Notes: generated by a model from the sequence alone, not told the origin. A DNA stretch of 18,127 nt from Thiothrix phosphatis (GCF_035668035.1 NZ_JAYMYJ010000045.1:1-18127); one strand, 5' to 3'. Counted from the first letter of the stretch, positions 8,801 through 16,485 are shown. Numbers and translations are program-made.

Positions 8801-8945
8801 ATCCATTGATGCGCGCGGCGCTGATTCTGGAGCTGTTGAGCGCATCCAGTCAGCGATTGCCAGCATGGAATCCCGCATCTACCGCAACATACCAAGTGTT
8901 GTTCGCCAGGCACAAATCCGTAACCGCGTGTCTCCAAGCATTTAA
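5856..8945 (+). CDS. Tape measure protein with embedded lytic transglycosylase domain
   Basis: The 1029-residue protein sets tail length and is ejected with the DNA. Residues 1 to about 130 have the usual tape-measure start (GVLDIDLRLMTAKFEAGMQK), followed by long Ala-rich helices. A hydrophobic stretch lies at about 345-379. Residues about 531-675 form a Slt family-1 transglycosylase: AAAKRFNVDANLVQAVIQQE with catalytic Glu570, then SPAGAKGIMQVMPGTA, NINLGTAYLSQQL, AAAYNAGPGAVDKY and KETQVYV. Near the C-terminus (about 823-905) the sequence resembles the lambda tape-measure C-terminal domain, including DTVMTGKANWGDLIQSMIRE, followed by a Gly/Ser linker and FANGGTFDVGG. The enzyme domain probably opens peptidoglycan locally during DNA entry. 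The start overlaps the G-T stop by eight bases, the standard arrangement. Confidence 0.93.
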   Translation: MANVGVLDIDLRLMTAKFEAGMQKARGNLATFGTQLGNAMAVASGAVTAGLAAMNAGTVAATIKTLELADSLSAASAAFNVSSQAIQSWDAAAQLAGLEAGKVTDIFKDVSDKIGDLSTTGGGEAKDLFDELNLKVKEFVGLRPDEALLKVGAALDKSGLSKSQKIFLLEGLADDASRLLPVLEDNAKNLKELAEYSSRVGAILSPGQLDTLGKANNELTRIKTAMIGLSNEAGVAGAEFINAFGSDISEAIAGATNWAVMLESELGNVSGVWAESLAQMSTTQADYLASSVSDWGGLLDYWRIGFTYLPVWSQAAFEAVHSYGEAFGARFSALNYQLGAGWQVMFASMAKIAGAVFGKIADMAGGMASAVLGKIAAPLDAAASALGNIPGLDSLASDINAAAGAMRNMQASAAGAGDSVRAKFGEWADGYMAVAEASANASRIASAQAQAASLNAQYVLAQASATQVQAEQQRVLNNEFNAASKQFERLNTQYDVAAAGAAKADAANAKLGKGAIDAANKAASATKKAAEQQLSAPWLKGSQAFRSEIDAAAKRFNVDANLVQAVIQQETGWMKNAAAQLKAVSPAGAKGIMQVMPGTAAMVAKEIGMTNYNLFSAADNINLGTAYLSQQLTKYNGDIEKVAAAYNAGPGAVDKYAGIPPYKETQVYVQKVLGYYKDLTAGVDTSGESQIKAIMKVEEERQKAAQELQDAQDKELAGLKDQQAQILLSGEAYYAATLDAKGFSDSVIKQAEALHYANTLMGEQKAIADELAKAGTSTVGSYEIDLKAKGLNKSDISGLVGKKMQVELANLQKQTAAMRAEATMTDKAFREWQLTTETGLTPAMAQLQAQSEQDAQRMMDLHNAAKSAFDGIGDAILDTVMTGKANWGDLIQSMIREAIKLKVIKPWLDSMMSGGSSTGGAGGIFSSIGKLFGFANGGTFDVGGAGGVDSQVVAFRATPGERVIVQTPDQQAGEGVTISMPISIDARGADSGAVERIQSAIASMESRIYRNIPSVVRQAQIRNRVSPSI

Positions 8946-8958
8946 AGGGCATTTGTTT

Positions 8959-9831
8959 ATGACTTACACGAATTCAAACATTCAGACCCAGCAATCACTG
9001 GGCAATATAAAGTTGTCAACCGTTGTTGATGATGATAATGAGCATATACAACGCATAGCGTTAACCGATGTTAATAATTTACTGACTAGTACATTGTCAG
9101 GATTAGGCGGACTAATCGATACTGATGTTTCCGACGAAAGCATGCTAGTTGCAGTATTTAGCGGCACATTTTCGCTACAGGCTACGTTTTGGGCTAGTGC
9201 TGATGGCGTAACATTTGTGCCAATTTTCGGTATTAAAAGTGATACAGGTGTTGCCTCAGTGGGCACAGGGGCTTTAGCGGCCAATGCGGCTTACCAATTT
9301 AATGTGGCCGGATTTAAAAAATTCCGAATGATATGCAGTTCATACACCAGTGGCGCAGCAACTGTAGCCCTCTCTAGCTCCACACTGTCATCTGGCATAT
9401 ATAACCCACCACCGCTTACCATTGGGGCGGGGCCGAACAGTGCGGCAAATCGAGCGTTTGTACAAAATGTGCCAAGCTCGCTATGTGTATATGCGGAAGG
9501 TGTGTCAGGGGCGGCAGTAACCTTAACACTGCCTGCTGTTACCTCGCAGTACCATTACATTGACACTTTAAAGATAGTGGCTTATTACGCGGCCGCAGTA
9601 GCAGCTAGCGCCACTCCCATCACTGTGACTACCACCAACATGATTGGCACTCCGAAATTTTATCTCCCTACAGGATTGAATCAAGGCGAAGCGGTACGGT
9701 TAGAGCCTTTTAGTGGTGGTGGGTATATTCGATCTAATGCAGTAACGACGGCTACCACTGTGGTAATGCCTGCCACGCCGGGGATACTGTGGTCTGCATT
9801 GTGTGCATACACGACTAGCGCAGGCTTATAA
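8959..9831 (+). CDS. Putative phage structural (tail) protein, AT-rich gene
   Basis: The frame is open further upstream into the tape measure gene, but ATG 8959 is chosen because AAAGGG (8944-8949) lies nine bases before it and it follows the tape measure stop. The product has 290 residues, no signal peptide and no membrane span. It is rich in Thr, Ser, Ala and beta-type patterns. The middle part (SLQATFWASADGVTFVPIFG, then FNVAGFKKFRMICSSYTSGA) resembles a beta-sandwich module in many phage structural proteins that begins with signal-versus-noise type wording in annotations of unknown role. The region 9001-9120 is 37 % GC by count (44 of 120), against 60 % in 8401-8460, and it uses TTA codons often. 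It was probably acquired separately. A role in the tail tip or surface binding is inference. Confidence 0.72.
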   Translation: MTYTNSNIQTQQSLGNIKLSTVVDDDNEHIQRIALTDVNNLLTSTLSGLGGLIDTDVSDESMLVAVFSGTFSLQATFWASADGVTFVPIFGIKSDTGVASVGTGALAANAAYQFNVAGFKKFRMICSSYTSGAATVALSSSTLSSGIYNPPPLTIGAGPNSAANRAFVQNVPSSLCVYAEGVSGAAVTLTLPAVTSQYHYIDTLKIVAYYAAAVAASATPITVTTTNMIGTPKFYLPTGLNQGEAVRLEPFSGGGYIRSNAVTTATTVVMPATPGILWSALCAYTTSAGL

Positions 9832-9833
9832 CG

Positions 9834-10484
9834 ATGCTTGCCCCGTTGTTGTTGGCTGCTTCAGTCCCTACCGAGAGCCTATGGGCAGGCGGGCATCCGG
9901 CAACGCCAGTCCCGAAGTCCATTTCTGTCAAGAGCCAGCAACCAACATTGGTCAGCACGTCCCACAACCTGCGCACCCAGAGCCGCACCAGAGGGGCGCA
10001 ACGCTGGCAATGGAGGTTTGACTGGGGCGTGTTGCCTAGATCTGAAGCCATGCCATTACTCGCTTTTGCGTTATCCATGCGAGGCCAGCACGGCACTTTT
10101 TACGTGCCATTGCATATATTTGGTAATCGGAATGGTTGTACAGGCAATGCCACTGCCCCTCTCATCAATGCTGGCAATGCTGGTGACCGTGAGATATTGG
10201 TTGGGGGCCTGATCCCAAACGCAAGCTTCGCCCGAGCTGGAAATTTTGTGCAATTTTCCAGTCATGACAAGGTTTATATGCTGGTGGCAGACGTTGTGCC
10301 AAATGCAGGAGGCATAGCCAGTTTGATGGTTGAGCCTGCATTAAGCTTCCCTGTCCAGTTGGGCGGGATGGCAAAGTTTGATGCCATATCTGCAAGGGTG
10401 CGTTATGCGACAGACGATCATGTCATGGATATGCAGCCTGGTGAGTTTGTCACCTACAGTGCTGAGTTCGTGGAGGCTCTCTAG
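9834..10484 (+). CDS. Putative distal tail protein (position of lambda gpM / GTA gp12)
   Basis: A 216-residue protein starting two bases after the previous stop. I do not recognise the family securely. Visible features are SHNLRTQSRTRGAQRWQWRF, DWGVLPRSEAMPLLAFALSM and GTFYVPLH in the first half, suggesting a strand-rich fold with an aromatic and basic segment, and VRYATDDHVMDMQPGEFVTY near the C-terminus. It lies between the tape measure region and the DUF2163-like gene, the place of the distal tail protein in lambda (M) and in Rhodobacter gene transfer agent (gp12), so a ring protein linking tube and tip is the best guess. The TAG stop overlaps the next start (TAGTG). Confidence 0.7.
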   Translation: MLAPLLLAASVPTESLWAGGHPATPVPKSISVKSQQPTLVSTSHNLRTQSRTRGAQRWQWRFDWGVLPRSEAMPLLAFALSMRGQHGTFYVPLHIFGNRNGCTGNATAPLINAGNAGDREILVGGLIPNASFARAGNFVQFSSHDKVYMLVADVVPNAGGIASLMVEPALSFPVQLGGMAKFDAISARVRYATDDHVMDMQPGEFVTYSAEFVEAL

Positions 10485-11053
10485 TGTCTGGGCGCGGGGC
10501 AAGCATTGCGGTGCTGGATCAGGTGTCAGCCGACAGCAACCAGCCAATCCACTTGGTGGAGCTTTACCTTGATGCCGCAGCGACATTCGCCACTGATTTC
10601 TATCGGGCGGTGGCATGGAATGGCAATGAGTATCTGGCGCTGGCGTCCTACCTCTCCTTTGACCAGATCGAGGAGACGGGCGACCTGTCAGGCAATCAGA
10701 CCACCATCCGGATGTCCGGCGTGGATCAGGCGTGGGTGTCTGCCGTACTCCAATATGATTTCATTGACCGCAGGGTAGTCATCCGCAAGGCATTTATCGA
10801 CGCTTTCGGGGGTGTGGTCATTGACCCGCTACCGATCTTTGACGGGCGGTGCGATCAGCCAACCATCGAGGAGTCTCCGGACTCAGGGGATTGCATTGTC
10901 AGCATTACAGCAGGCAGCCACTGGGTTGACTTCGAGCGCCGTCCGGGGCGGCATACCAACCTGTCTGAACAGCAGATTTACGCACCTGGGGATAATGGTT
11001 TCGGGTTCATCACTTCCAGCGGCAAGGAAATACTCTGGGGGCAAAAGGCATGA
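10484..11053 (+). CDS. Tail tip/hub protein (lambda gpL / GTA gp13 position, DUF2163-like)
   Basis: This 189-residue protein starts at GTG 10484, overlapping the preceding stop, with a strong ribosome binding site GGAGG at 10472-10476. The sequence has VELYLDAAATFATDFYRAV near the start, where N-terminal hub proteins carry a strand on the pattern L-x-x-L-x, then GNEYLALASYLSFDQIEET, and a C-terminal motif HWVDFERRPGRHTNLSEQQI followed by PGDNGFGF, a pattern seen in tail proteins annotated DUF2163-like or unknown. Only two Cys residues (in RCDQPTIEESPDSGDC) are present, so the iron-sulfur cluster known from lambda gpL is unlikely here. The assignment rests on the motif and on gene order; the precise role is uncertain. 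It overlaps the next gene as ATGA. Confidence 0.68.
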   Translation: MSGRGASIAVLDQVSADSNQPIHLVELYLDAAATFATDFYRAVAWNGNEYLALASYLSFDQIEETGDLSGNQTTIRMSGVDQAWVSAVLQYDFIDRRVVIRKAFIDAFGGVVIDPLPIFDGRCDQPTIEESPDSGDCIVSITAGSHWVDFERRPGRHTNLSEQQIYAPGDNGFGFITSSGKEILWGQKA

Positions 11054-11460
11054 TAAAACTTGTCAAGTGGGCAACTGACCAGATGGGGAAGCCGTTCAAG
11101 TGGGGGGAAACCAACTGTGTGGCGCTGGCCCTTGCTGGCATTGATGCACAGCACGATACCGACTTGCTGGACAAGTACCGCAAGCACATGGCCTCGGAAC
11201 GCAAGGCATGGGCATGGATGGAACGCCACGGCATGGATGCCATTGTGCTGAGGCTCAAAGATGATGGCTTGGTGCTGATTCCTGCGGGATTTGCCCAACC
11301 GGGTGATATTGTCCTGAATACCCACCCGGCATCGGGTGTATCAGCAGCAGTATTGTTACCCGGCATCAAGGCGCTGTCATCCACCGTGCAACACGGCGTT
11401 GTCATCCAGACCGCCACGGATTGGCTATTGCAGGATGCCATTATCCTGGGGGTAAGATAA
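11050..11460 (+). CDS. DUF6950 / NlpC-P60-like tail protein
   Basis: The 136-residue protein contains KPFKWGETNCVALALAGIDA at residues 14-33, close to the W-G-x-x-x-C segment that carries the nucleophile Cys in NlpC/P60 peptidases. It continues with the DUF6950-like pattern KYRKHMASERKAWAWMERHG and a GDIV strand (AQPGDIVLN). In lambda (gpK) and gene transfer agents (gp14) a peptidase of this type lies directly before the tip protein, and this gene takes that place. The single Cys in the motif could be catalytic, but a clear His downstream in the NlpC pattern is not obvious (H395 in TVQHGVVIQ is a candidate by order only, counting from the gene end). Activity is therefore uncertain. It starts and ends in overlaps (ATGA, TAATG). 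Confidence 0.72.
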   Translation: MIKLVKWATDQMGKPFKWGETNCVALALAGIDAQHDTDLLDKYRKHMASERKAWAWMERHGMDAIVLRLKDDGLVLIPAGFAQPGDIVLNTHPASGVSAAVLLPGIKALSSTVQHGVVIQTATDWLLQDAIILGVR

Positions 11461-14216
11461 TGCCTGCTGTGGTGGCAGTGGGGGCAATGGTGGCAGGGTC
11501 AGCCGCCACGGCTTATGCTGTTGGTGCTGGTTTCGTGGTTGCCGGGAGCATTGGGGCTGCGGTCGTTGGTGGGTTGGCCTCCACGGCTGCAAGCATGGTG
11601 CTGACCAAAGCGCTGGGTCTGGATGCAGGGTCACTGCCCGATACCAATACCGGCATCAGTGTCAATACCGCCTCCACCGTTGACCCTGTACGCATCATCT
11701 ATGGCAGGATGCGCTGGGGCGGGACGCTGGTTTATATAGCCACGTCGGGTGATGACAACGTGTTCCTTAATCTGGTGATCGTGCATTGTGAGGGCGGGAT
11801 TGCGTCCATCGGGCAACTGTACCTGGACAACACACCCATTAATGACCCAAAGTTTGCGGGCAAGGTCTATTATGAGACATACACCAACGGTGGGTATTCC
11901 GCTGCATTGGGGGCGCAATGCCCGGAATGGGACAGCACGCACACGCTGAATGGCCTTGCTTACTCCTATGTCCGCCTGAATTACGACCGTGACACATGGA
12001 CGGGCATTCCAACCATTACCGCTGACATCAGTGGGCGCTTGTGTTATGACCCGCGTGACGGGCTGACCAAAGAGACTTCAAACCCGGCATTGTGCGTGCT
12101 GGACTACCTGACCAATGCCACGTTCGGGCGCAACCTCCCAACCGCTTCAATCCACACAGCGTCATTCATTGCTGCCGCCAATATCTGCGAGCAGACGTTT
12201 GTGGATACCGCTGGTACGGGCAGGTATCTGCATACATGTAACGGTATCATTTCCCCGGATGATGACAGCCTGACCAATATCCGCAAGCTTCTAAGCCCCA
12301 TGCGGGCGCTGCTGGTATTCAGTGCCAGGGGTTACAGTGTCATCCCGGATACTGCCGCCGTGCCGACACTGGCATTCAGCGAAGACAATATTACCGGGTC
12401 ATGGCGAATTTCGGTGGGTGGAAAGCGCAGCAAGTACAACCGGGTACAGGCTGACTGGATTAACCCTGACAATGAGTACCAGGCGGACATCTACACCGCC
12501 GATAGCACAACTTACCGGGCTGCTGACAATGGCCTGTTGCTGGAATCGCAAATCACCTTGCCGATGACCAATAACCCGGTTGAGGCGCAGATCCTTGCGG
12601 AACGGCATCTGCGTCAATCGCGGTTCTGTATCACCTGCACCTTCCGGGCAACGATTGCCGGGATGGTGGCAGAAGTGGGCGATGTGGTGACGGTCACGCA
12701 CAGCACACCGGGATGGGTTGCCAAGCCATTCAGGGTGCTTGCCATGCGCCTACAGCCCGACGACGAAGTTGAACTTGACCTGATCGAGTATGACGATGCT
12801 GTTTATGCGCCTCACCCACTGACTGCGCCACGCACCACATCCCCTACTGGGCTTGATAACTGGACGCCACGGATTGTGGCACTGACAGCCGCCGAGGAAC
12901 TGGTGGAATCGGTCACTGGCGTGCATAGCGTTGTCAATGTGGCGTGGACAACCGGGGTTTATTACGACCGGGCGCGTTTACGGTATCGGGTTGATGCAGG
13001 CGATTGGGTGCGCCTGAATGATGTGTTCGGTTATTCCACCAGCTTCACTGTGCCTGATGGCACGCACCGGGTTTATGTTGAAGTGACCCCGGTCAATATC
13101 AAGGTAGGATCACCCTCTTATGTGTCGCTGGATGTGTACGGCAAGACCGCACCGCCTGCTGATGTGGCAGACCTTGCCGGGAACCTGTCAGACCGTAGCC
13201 TTATCATCACATATCGCCCAACCGATGAGGCTGATGTGCGGGTCGGTGGGGCGCTGCTGTTGCGGTTTGCCCCTGTCCAGACGGGGGCGACGTGGGATAA
13301 CGCGCAATCGTTGGCGCAAGCACCGGGGAATAGTTCCTCTGTCACTGTGCCAGCCGTGTCGGGGGCGTACCTTGCCAAGTGGCAGGATTCCAGTGGCAAC
13401 CTGTCGGCAAACCCAATGATACTGTACTCACAGGCCAATGGGGCAATCGGCATGTACCAGGCATTTGCAGCCGATGAAGCCAACAATGCGTTCCCTTGGG
13501 GGGGCGACGACATCAATATAGTGCGCTATACAGGTTCCCGTAACGGCATTAGGCTTGATGATACTGCCTTGCAGGGCGTGTACATGATGTTCAACAGCTA
13601 CGATGCTGGCACGGTGTACACCATGCGCATCATGACCAATGTGCTGTTCACCACGGTCATGGTCAACGATTATGTAGATGGTTGGGCTTTATGGGATTCC
13701 ATCACTGATGTGGATGCTGTAGCCACCAATGCACCCTATAACCTGATGGATGGGTGGGTAACAGCAGATGGGCGCGGGGCATGGGATGGCCTGCCTGTGG
13801 GTGGCGGCAGCGTAACATGCCAGTATTCGACTTCGCAAGATGGTGTCATATGGTCTGAATGGTCAACGGCTCAGGCCGCGTTTGATGTGCGGTGCAGGCT
13901 GATCTATTTCCGCTTGCTTCTTCGTGTTGACCGCCCTGACATCAATGTGGATGTGACGAATGCCCAGTTCACCGTTTCGCTTGCCGGGCGCGTTGAGAAG
14001 GGGAACGACATTGCCGTCCCCGCTGCTGGCCTGACTGTCTATTACACTTCGCCGTTCAATACCACGCCCGCTGTCACCATTCTGTCACAGGGTTTAATGA
14101 CCGGTGATTACCACCTCATATCCAGCAAAAACAGGTTCGGCTTCACGCTCCAGTTCTTGAATTCGGCGGGCGCTGGTGTTGCCCGCACTTTCGACTACAT
14201 CGCCCAAGGGGTTTGA
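11460..14216 (+). CDS. Tail tip / host specificity protein, lambda gpJ-like
   Basis: The 918-residue protein forms the tail tip that contacts the host. The ATG at 11460 overlaps the previous stop (TAATG) and follows GGGGG, so it is preferred over an in-frame codon at 11421. Residues 1-65 are hydrophobic and Gly/Ala-rich (VAVGAMVAGSAATAYAVGAG), as in gpI or the N-termini of J-type proteins. Then comes VDPVRIIYGRMRWGGTLVYI, a typical J-family entry to the phage-tail_3 region, with DPRDGLTKETSNPALCVLDY and KYNRVQADWINPDNEYQADI. Residues about 465-570 look like a fibronectin-III-type beta domain. The C-terminus (NTTPAVTILSQGLMTGDYHL, then a Phe-rich end closing in FDYIAQGV) matches the common tip-protein end. 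Host range probably depends on this protein together with the fibre gene that follows. Confidence 0.88.
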   Translation: MPAVVAVGAMVAGSAATAYAVGAGFVVAGSIGAAVVGGLASTAASMVLTKALGLDAGSLPDTNTGISVNTASTVDPVRIIYGRMRWGGTLVYIATSGDDNVFLNLVIVHCEGGIASIGQLYLDNTPINDPKFAGKVYYETYTNGGYSAALGAQCPEWDSTHTLNGLAYSYVRLNYDRDTWTGIPTITADISGRLCYDPRDGLTKETSNPALCVLDYLTNATFGRNLPTASIHTASFIAAANICEQTFVDTAGTGRYLHTCNGIISPDDDSLTNIRKLLSPMRALLVFSARGYSVIPDTAAVPTLAFSEDNITGSWRISVGGKRSKYNRVQADWINPDNEYQADIYTADSTTYRAADNGLLLESQITLPMTNNPVEAQILAERHLRQSRFCITCTFRATIAGMVAEVGDVVTVTHSTPGWVAKPFRVLAMRLQPDDEVELDLIEYDDAVYAPHPLTAPRTTSPTGLDNWTPRIVALTAAEELVESVTGVHSVVNVAWTTGVYYDRARLRYRVDAGDWVRLNDVFGYSTSFTVPDGTHRVYVEVTPVNIKVGSPSYVSLDVYGKTAPPADVADLAGNLSDRSLIITYRPTDEADVRVGGALLLRFAPVQTGATWDNAQSLAQAPGNSSSVTVPAVSGAYLAKWQDSSGNLSANPMILYSQANGAIGMYQAFAADEANNAFPWGGDDINIVRYTGSRNGIRLDDTALQGVYMMFNSYDAGTVYTMRIMTNVLFTTVMVNDYVDGWALWDSITDVDAVATNAPYNLMDGWVTADGRGAWDGLPVGGGSVTCQYSTSQDGVIWSEWSTAQAAFDVRCRLIYFRLLLRVDRPDINVDVTNAQFTVSLAGRVEKGNDIAVPAAGLTVYYTSPFNTTPAVTILSQGLMTGDYHLISSKNRFGFTLQFLNSAGAGVARTFDYIAQGV

Positions 14217-14219
14217 CTT

Positions 14220-15146
14220 ATGCCACAACATGACTACATTATAAGCAATGACACTGGCGCGAATGTGCGCACAGACATCAACAATGCGCTGCAAGCCATT
14301 GTCACCGGCAATAGCGGGTCATCCCCCCCGTCAACCTTTTACAAGCACCAAACCTTTATTGATGAGATGGAGGGCATCGAATACCGGCGCAATCAGGCCA
14401 ACAGCGCATCATTCCCGATTGCCCGCGTATCTGGATCAGTTATCCAAACCGTCACCGCAAACACGGTGCTGACTGCGGCGGATGCCTGCAAGATCATTGT
14501 CATGGGTGTTGGGTGTGCCACGCTGACGCTGCCAAGCGCGGCAGCGGTAGGGGCTGAATGGTATGTAGATGTGCTGGCGCAGTCAGCCGCAGTGCAACAG
14601 ATGATTGTAAGCCCGTCGGGTAACATCAATGGCTTCGGGCTGACGATCTACCAGCCGTTCGGAACAAGCGTTAGGCTCATCAGCACCGGCAGTGCGTGGG
14701 TATGCGTGGGGGACTTCCTGCGGGGTGGTTATTGGGCGGGGACAATCAGCAGCACAACGATAACAGCGGAAAACACTGAAACACAGTGCGCTCTTGCAGT
14801 AAGCGGCACCGTGACAATACCAGCAACTGTTTCCAGCAATAAATGGACATGCCCAGTCAGCGGTGTTTGGGACATATATGCGGCGATGGCAGGGAATTTT
14901 ACCACGTCAGCAACGAATTACGGGGTGGTTCGGCTTATCGCCAAAGTCAATGCCACACAGGTTGCAGACGATGTCAGAAATTATCCAACCCAGAACTTTA
15001 CCATTAACGGCAGTGCACAATTTACAGCTTGCGGGATTCCCCTGAAAGCAGGTGATCTTATTGACTTCTATGCATTTAAGTACAGTGGGGCGGCTGCGGC
15101 TGGATGGACGACACCAGCCGGAAAGGTGCGTTTTGCATTACGTTGA
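14220..15146 (+). CDS. Tail fibre protein with C1q-like C-terminal domain
   Basis: The 308-residue protein starts with HDYIISNDTGANVRTDINNA followed by LQAIVTGNSGSSPPSTFY, a known N-terminal virion-attachment motif of phage fibres. Residues about 75-165 form a beta-helical or sandwich spacer with LTAADACKIIVMGVGCATLT and TLPSAAAVGAEWYV, typical of fibre shafts. The last 130 residues (from about GTISSTTITAE) resemble a C1q/TNF-like trimeric head: NKWTCPVSGVWDIYAAMAG, then GIPLKAGDLIDFYAF. Ribosome binding site AAGGGG at 14206-14211 lies eight bases before the ATG. It is the last late gene in the window; no chaperone for fibre assembly follows. A receptor-binding role is inferred from the domain order. 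Confidence 0.8.
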   Translation: MPQHDYIISNDTGANVRTDINNALQAIVTGNSGSSPPSTFYKHQTFIDEMEGIEYRRNQANSASFPIARVSGSVIQTVTANTVLTAADACKIIVMGVGCATLTLPSAAAVGAEWYVDVLAQSAAVQQMIVSPSGNINGFGLTIYQPFGTSVRLISTGSAWVCVGDFLRGGYWAGTISSTTITAENTETQCALAVSGTVTIPATVSSNKWTCPVSGVWDIYAAMAGNFTTSATNYGVVRLIAKVNATQVADDVRNYPTQNFTINGSAQFTACGIPLKAGDLIDFYAFKYSGAAAAGWTTPAGKVRFALR

Positions 15147-15247
15147 ACGCCATGGGTGGGTGGGTCGCAACTCGCCCACACTCTCCTGTAGACCGCGCCC
15201 CAAACGCTATTTTTAGCTGTGCCAATTTTAAAAGGCAAAGCCCATCG
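15147..15247. other. Convergent intergenic region between tail fibre and integrase
   Basis: This is the 101-base gap between two genes that end towards each other. It contains a hairpin at 15160-15179 (GTGGG/CCCAC plus CG/CG with a bulged T and loop CAACT) and a small one at 15206-15217 (GCTA/TAGC). Neither is followed by a clear T-run, so a terminator is possible but unconvincing. The right part (15209-15237) is AT-rich. No open reading frame is seen. Confidence 0.45.
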
Positions 15248-16438
15248 TTAGATGGTGCGTACCGACAGAGACTCCAGCATGTCGGCATAGTCCTGCATCA
15301 TCTGGCGGCGCTCTGGCAGGTATTCGGCATGGTTGTATGGCCTTATGGACTGGTTTCGTTCGGCGTGCGCCATTTGCCTTTCTATCACTTCAGCACGGTA
15401 CTTGCCGGACTCATAGAGCAGCGTTGATGCCGTGGCGCGGAAATCGTGCATGGATAATTCTCGGCGCTCATATCCCATGTAGAGGATTGCCGTATTGTAG
15501 GTAGTGGCATGGACAGGGTTGTTTATGTTGCGTGTACTTGGGAACAGCACAGGGCAGTTTCCCGTGATTATGTGCAGTTCCTGTAATAGGGCGATTGCCT
15601 GCCGTGGCAGTGGTACGATATGGGGGCGCTTCATCTTCATCCGGTCAGCAGGGATTCGCCATTCTGCCGACTCAAGGTCAAATTCATCCCAGCGAGCTTT
15701 CCTAACTTCTGCCGTGCGGGCGAACAGCATCATAATCAACTCAATTGCAATTGTTACTGTCCTGTTGCCCTTGTAGTTGCGCAGACGATGGATGAATTCT
15801 GCAAGCTCGGCCTTGTTCAATGCTCTGGAGTGCTGCACAGGATCGCGCTCTATTACACCGCGAAGCGTGGCAGCGGGGTCAGTCTCGCAACGCTGCGTGA
15901 TGATGGCATATCGGAATATCGTGGAAAGCCACATTCTGATATTGATGGCCACGCACTTTGAACCCCTTCCCTCCACAGATTGTAGGACGCCCAGCACATG
16001 GATGGGCTTGACCGAGCTTATGGGCATATCTCCTATGGCCGGATACACATCGGCGGCAAGGACGCGCCTGATTTGCTCTTGATATTTTGCGCCGCGCTTT
16101 ACACCTGTCTTTTCCAGCCATTCCAGCGACACAGATTTGACGGTTAACGCAGCAGCGTACCGGGACGCCTGCTTTTTTTCGGCCTTTTCGGTATTTGGAT
16201 TTATCCCGTTGCGGGCTTGCTGCTTGGCGACATCACGCTTCTGTCTGGCGCTTTGGAGGCCAATATCTGGATAGTCGCCTACCGTGTGCCTAATTTCCTT
16301 CCCGTCCAGCCATAGCCTAACCCTCCATACCTTACGGCCTGACGGCCTGACATCCAGGTAAAGCCCATCATGATCGGGCAACTGATAGGGTTTTTCGCCC
16401 GGCTTTGCGCTGCGGGCTTTTGTGTCTGATAGCGGCAT
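15248..16438 (-). CDS. int: Phage integrase, tyrosine recombinase, P4/DUF4102 type
   Basis: The 396-residue enzyme would integrate and excise the prophage. Residues 1-75 are the DUF4102 N-terminal domain (MPLSDTKARSAKPGEKPYQL, then DHDGLYLDVRPSGRKVW). Residues about 95-185 form the SAM-like core-binding domain. The catalytic domain has Arg241 (LFARTAEVRKARW), Lys268 or Lys270 (RMKMKRPHIVPLP), His331 and Arg334 (MHDFRATAS), His358 (RQMAHAERN) and the nucleophile Tyr368 (SIRPYNHAEYLPERR), so all key residues are present. The usual family length is about 400 residues, so it is complete. Its ribosome binding site AAGG (16448-16451) lies in one arm of a perfect inverted repeat. It is transcribed leftwards, in the same direction as trpE 187 bases upstream. 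Confidence 0.95.
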   Translation of the reverse strand: MPLSDTKARSAKPGEKPYQLPDHDGLYLDVRPSGRKVWRVRLWLDGKEIRHTVGDYPDIGLQSARQKRDVAKQQARNGINPNTEKAEKKQASRYAAALTVKSVSLEWLEKTGVKRGAKYQEQIRRVLAADVYPAIGDMPISSVKPIHVLGVLQSVEGRGSKCVAINIRMWLSTIFRYAIITQRCETDPAATLRGVIERDPVQHSRALNKAELAEFIHRLRNYKGNRTVTIAIELIMMLFARTAEVRKARWDEFDLESAEWRIPADRMKMKRPHIVPLPRQAIALLQELHIITGNCPVLFPSTRNINNPVHATTYNTAILYMGYERRELSMHDFRATASTLLYESGKYRAEVIERQMAHAERNQSIRPYNHAEYLPERRQMMQDYADMLESLSVRTI

Positions 16439-16485
16439 ACCGGATAACCTTGGAGCAACTCAAGTTGTCCGGTAGGTTATCCGGT
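16439..16485 (-). promoter_or_regulatory. Inverted repeat abutting the integrase start codon, covering its ribosome binding site
   Basis: ACCGGATAACCT (16439-16450) and AGGTTATCCGGT (16474-16485) are perfect 12-base complements. Between them, CAAC/GTTG (16456-16459 / 16464-16467) and GGA/TCC (16452-16454 / 16468-16470) can extend the hairpin. The integrase ATG (16436-16438) begins at the edge of the repeat and the AAGG site lies in the arm. In RNA from upstream, the start would be masked. TCCGGT also occurs twice directly (16468-16473, 16480-16485), so Int arm-site or operator roles are alternatives. Confidence 0.75.

Noticed and set aside
8806..8958. Longer N-terminus for the gene ending at 9831
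   Set aside because: The extension lies inside the tape measure gene in another frame, while ATG 8959 has a ribosome binding site and gives a normal gene junction.
15160..15179. Rho-independent terminator after the fibre gene
   Set aside because: The hairpin exists but has a bulge and no T-run after it on either strand, so I do not call it a terminator.
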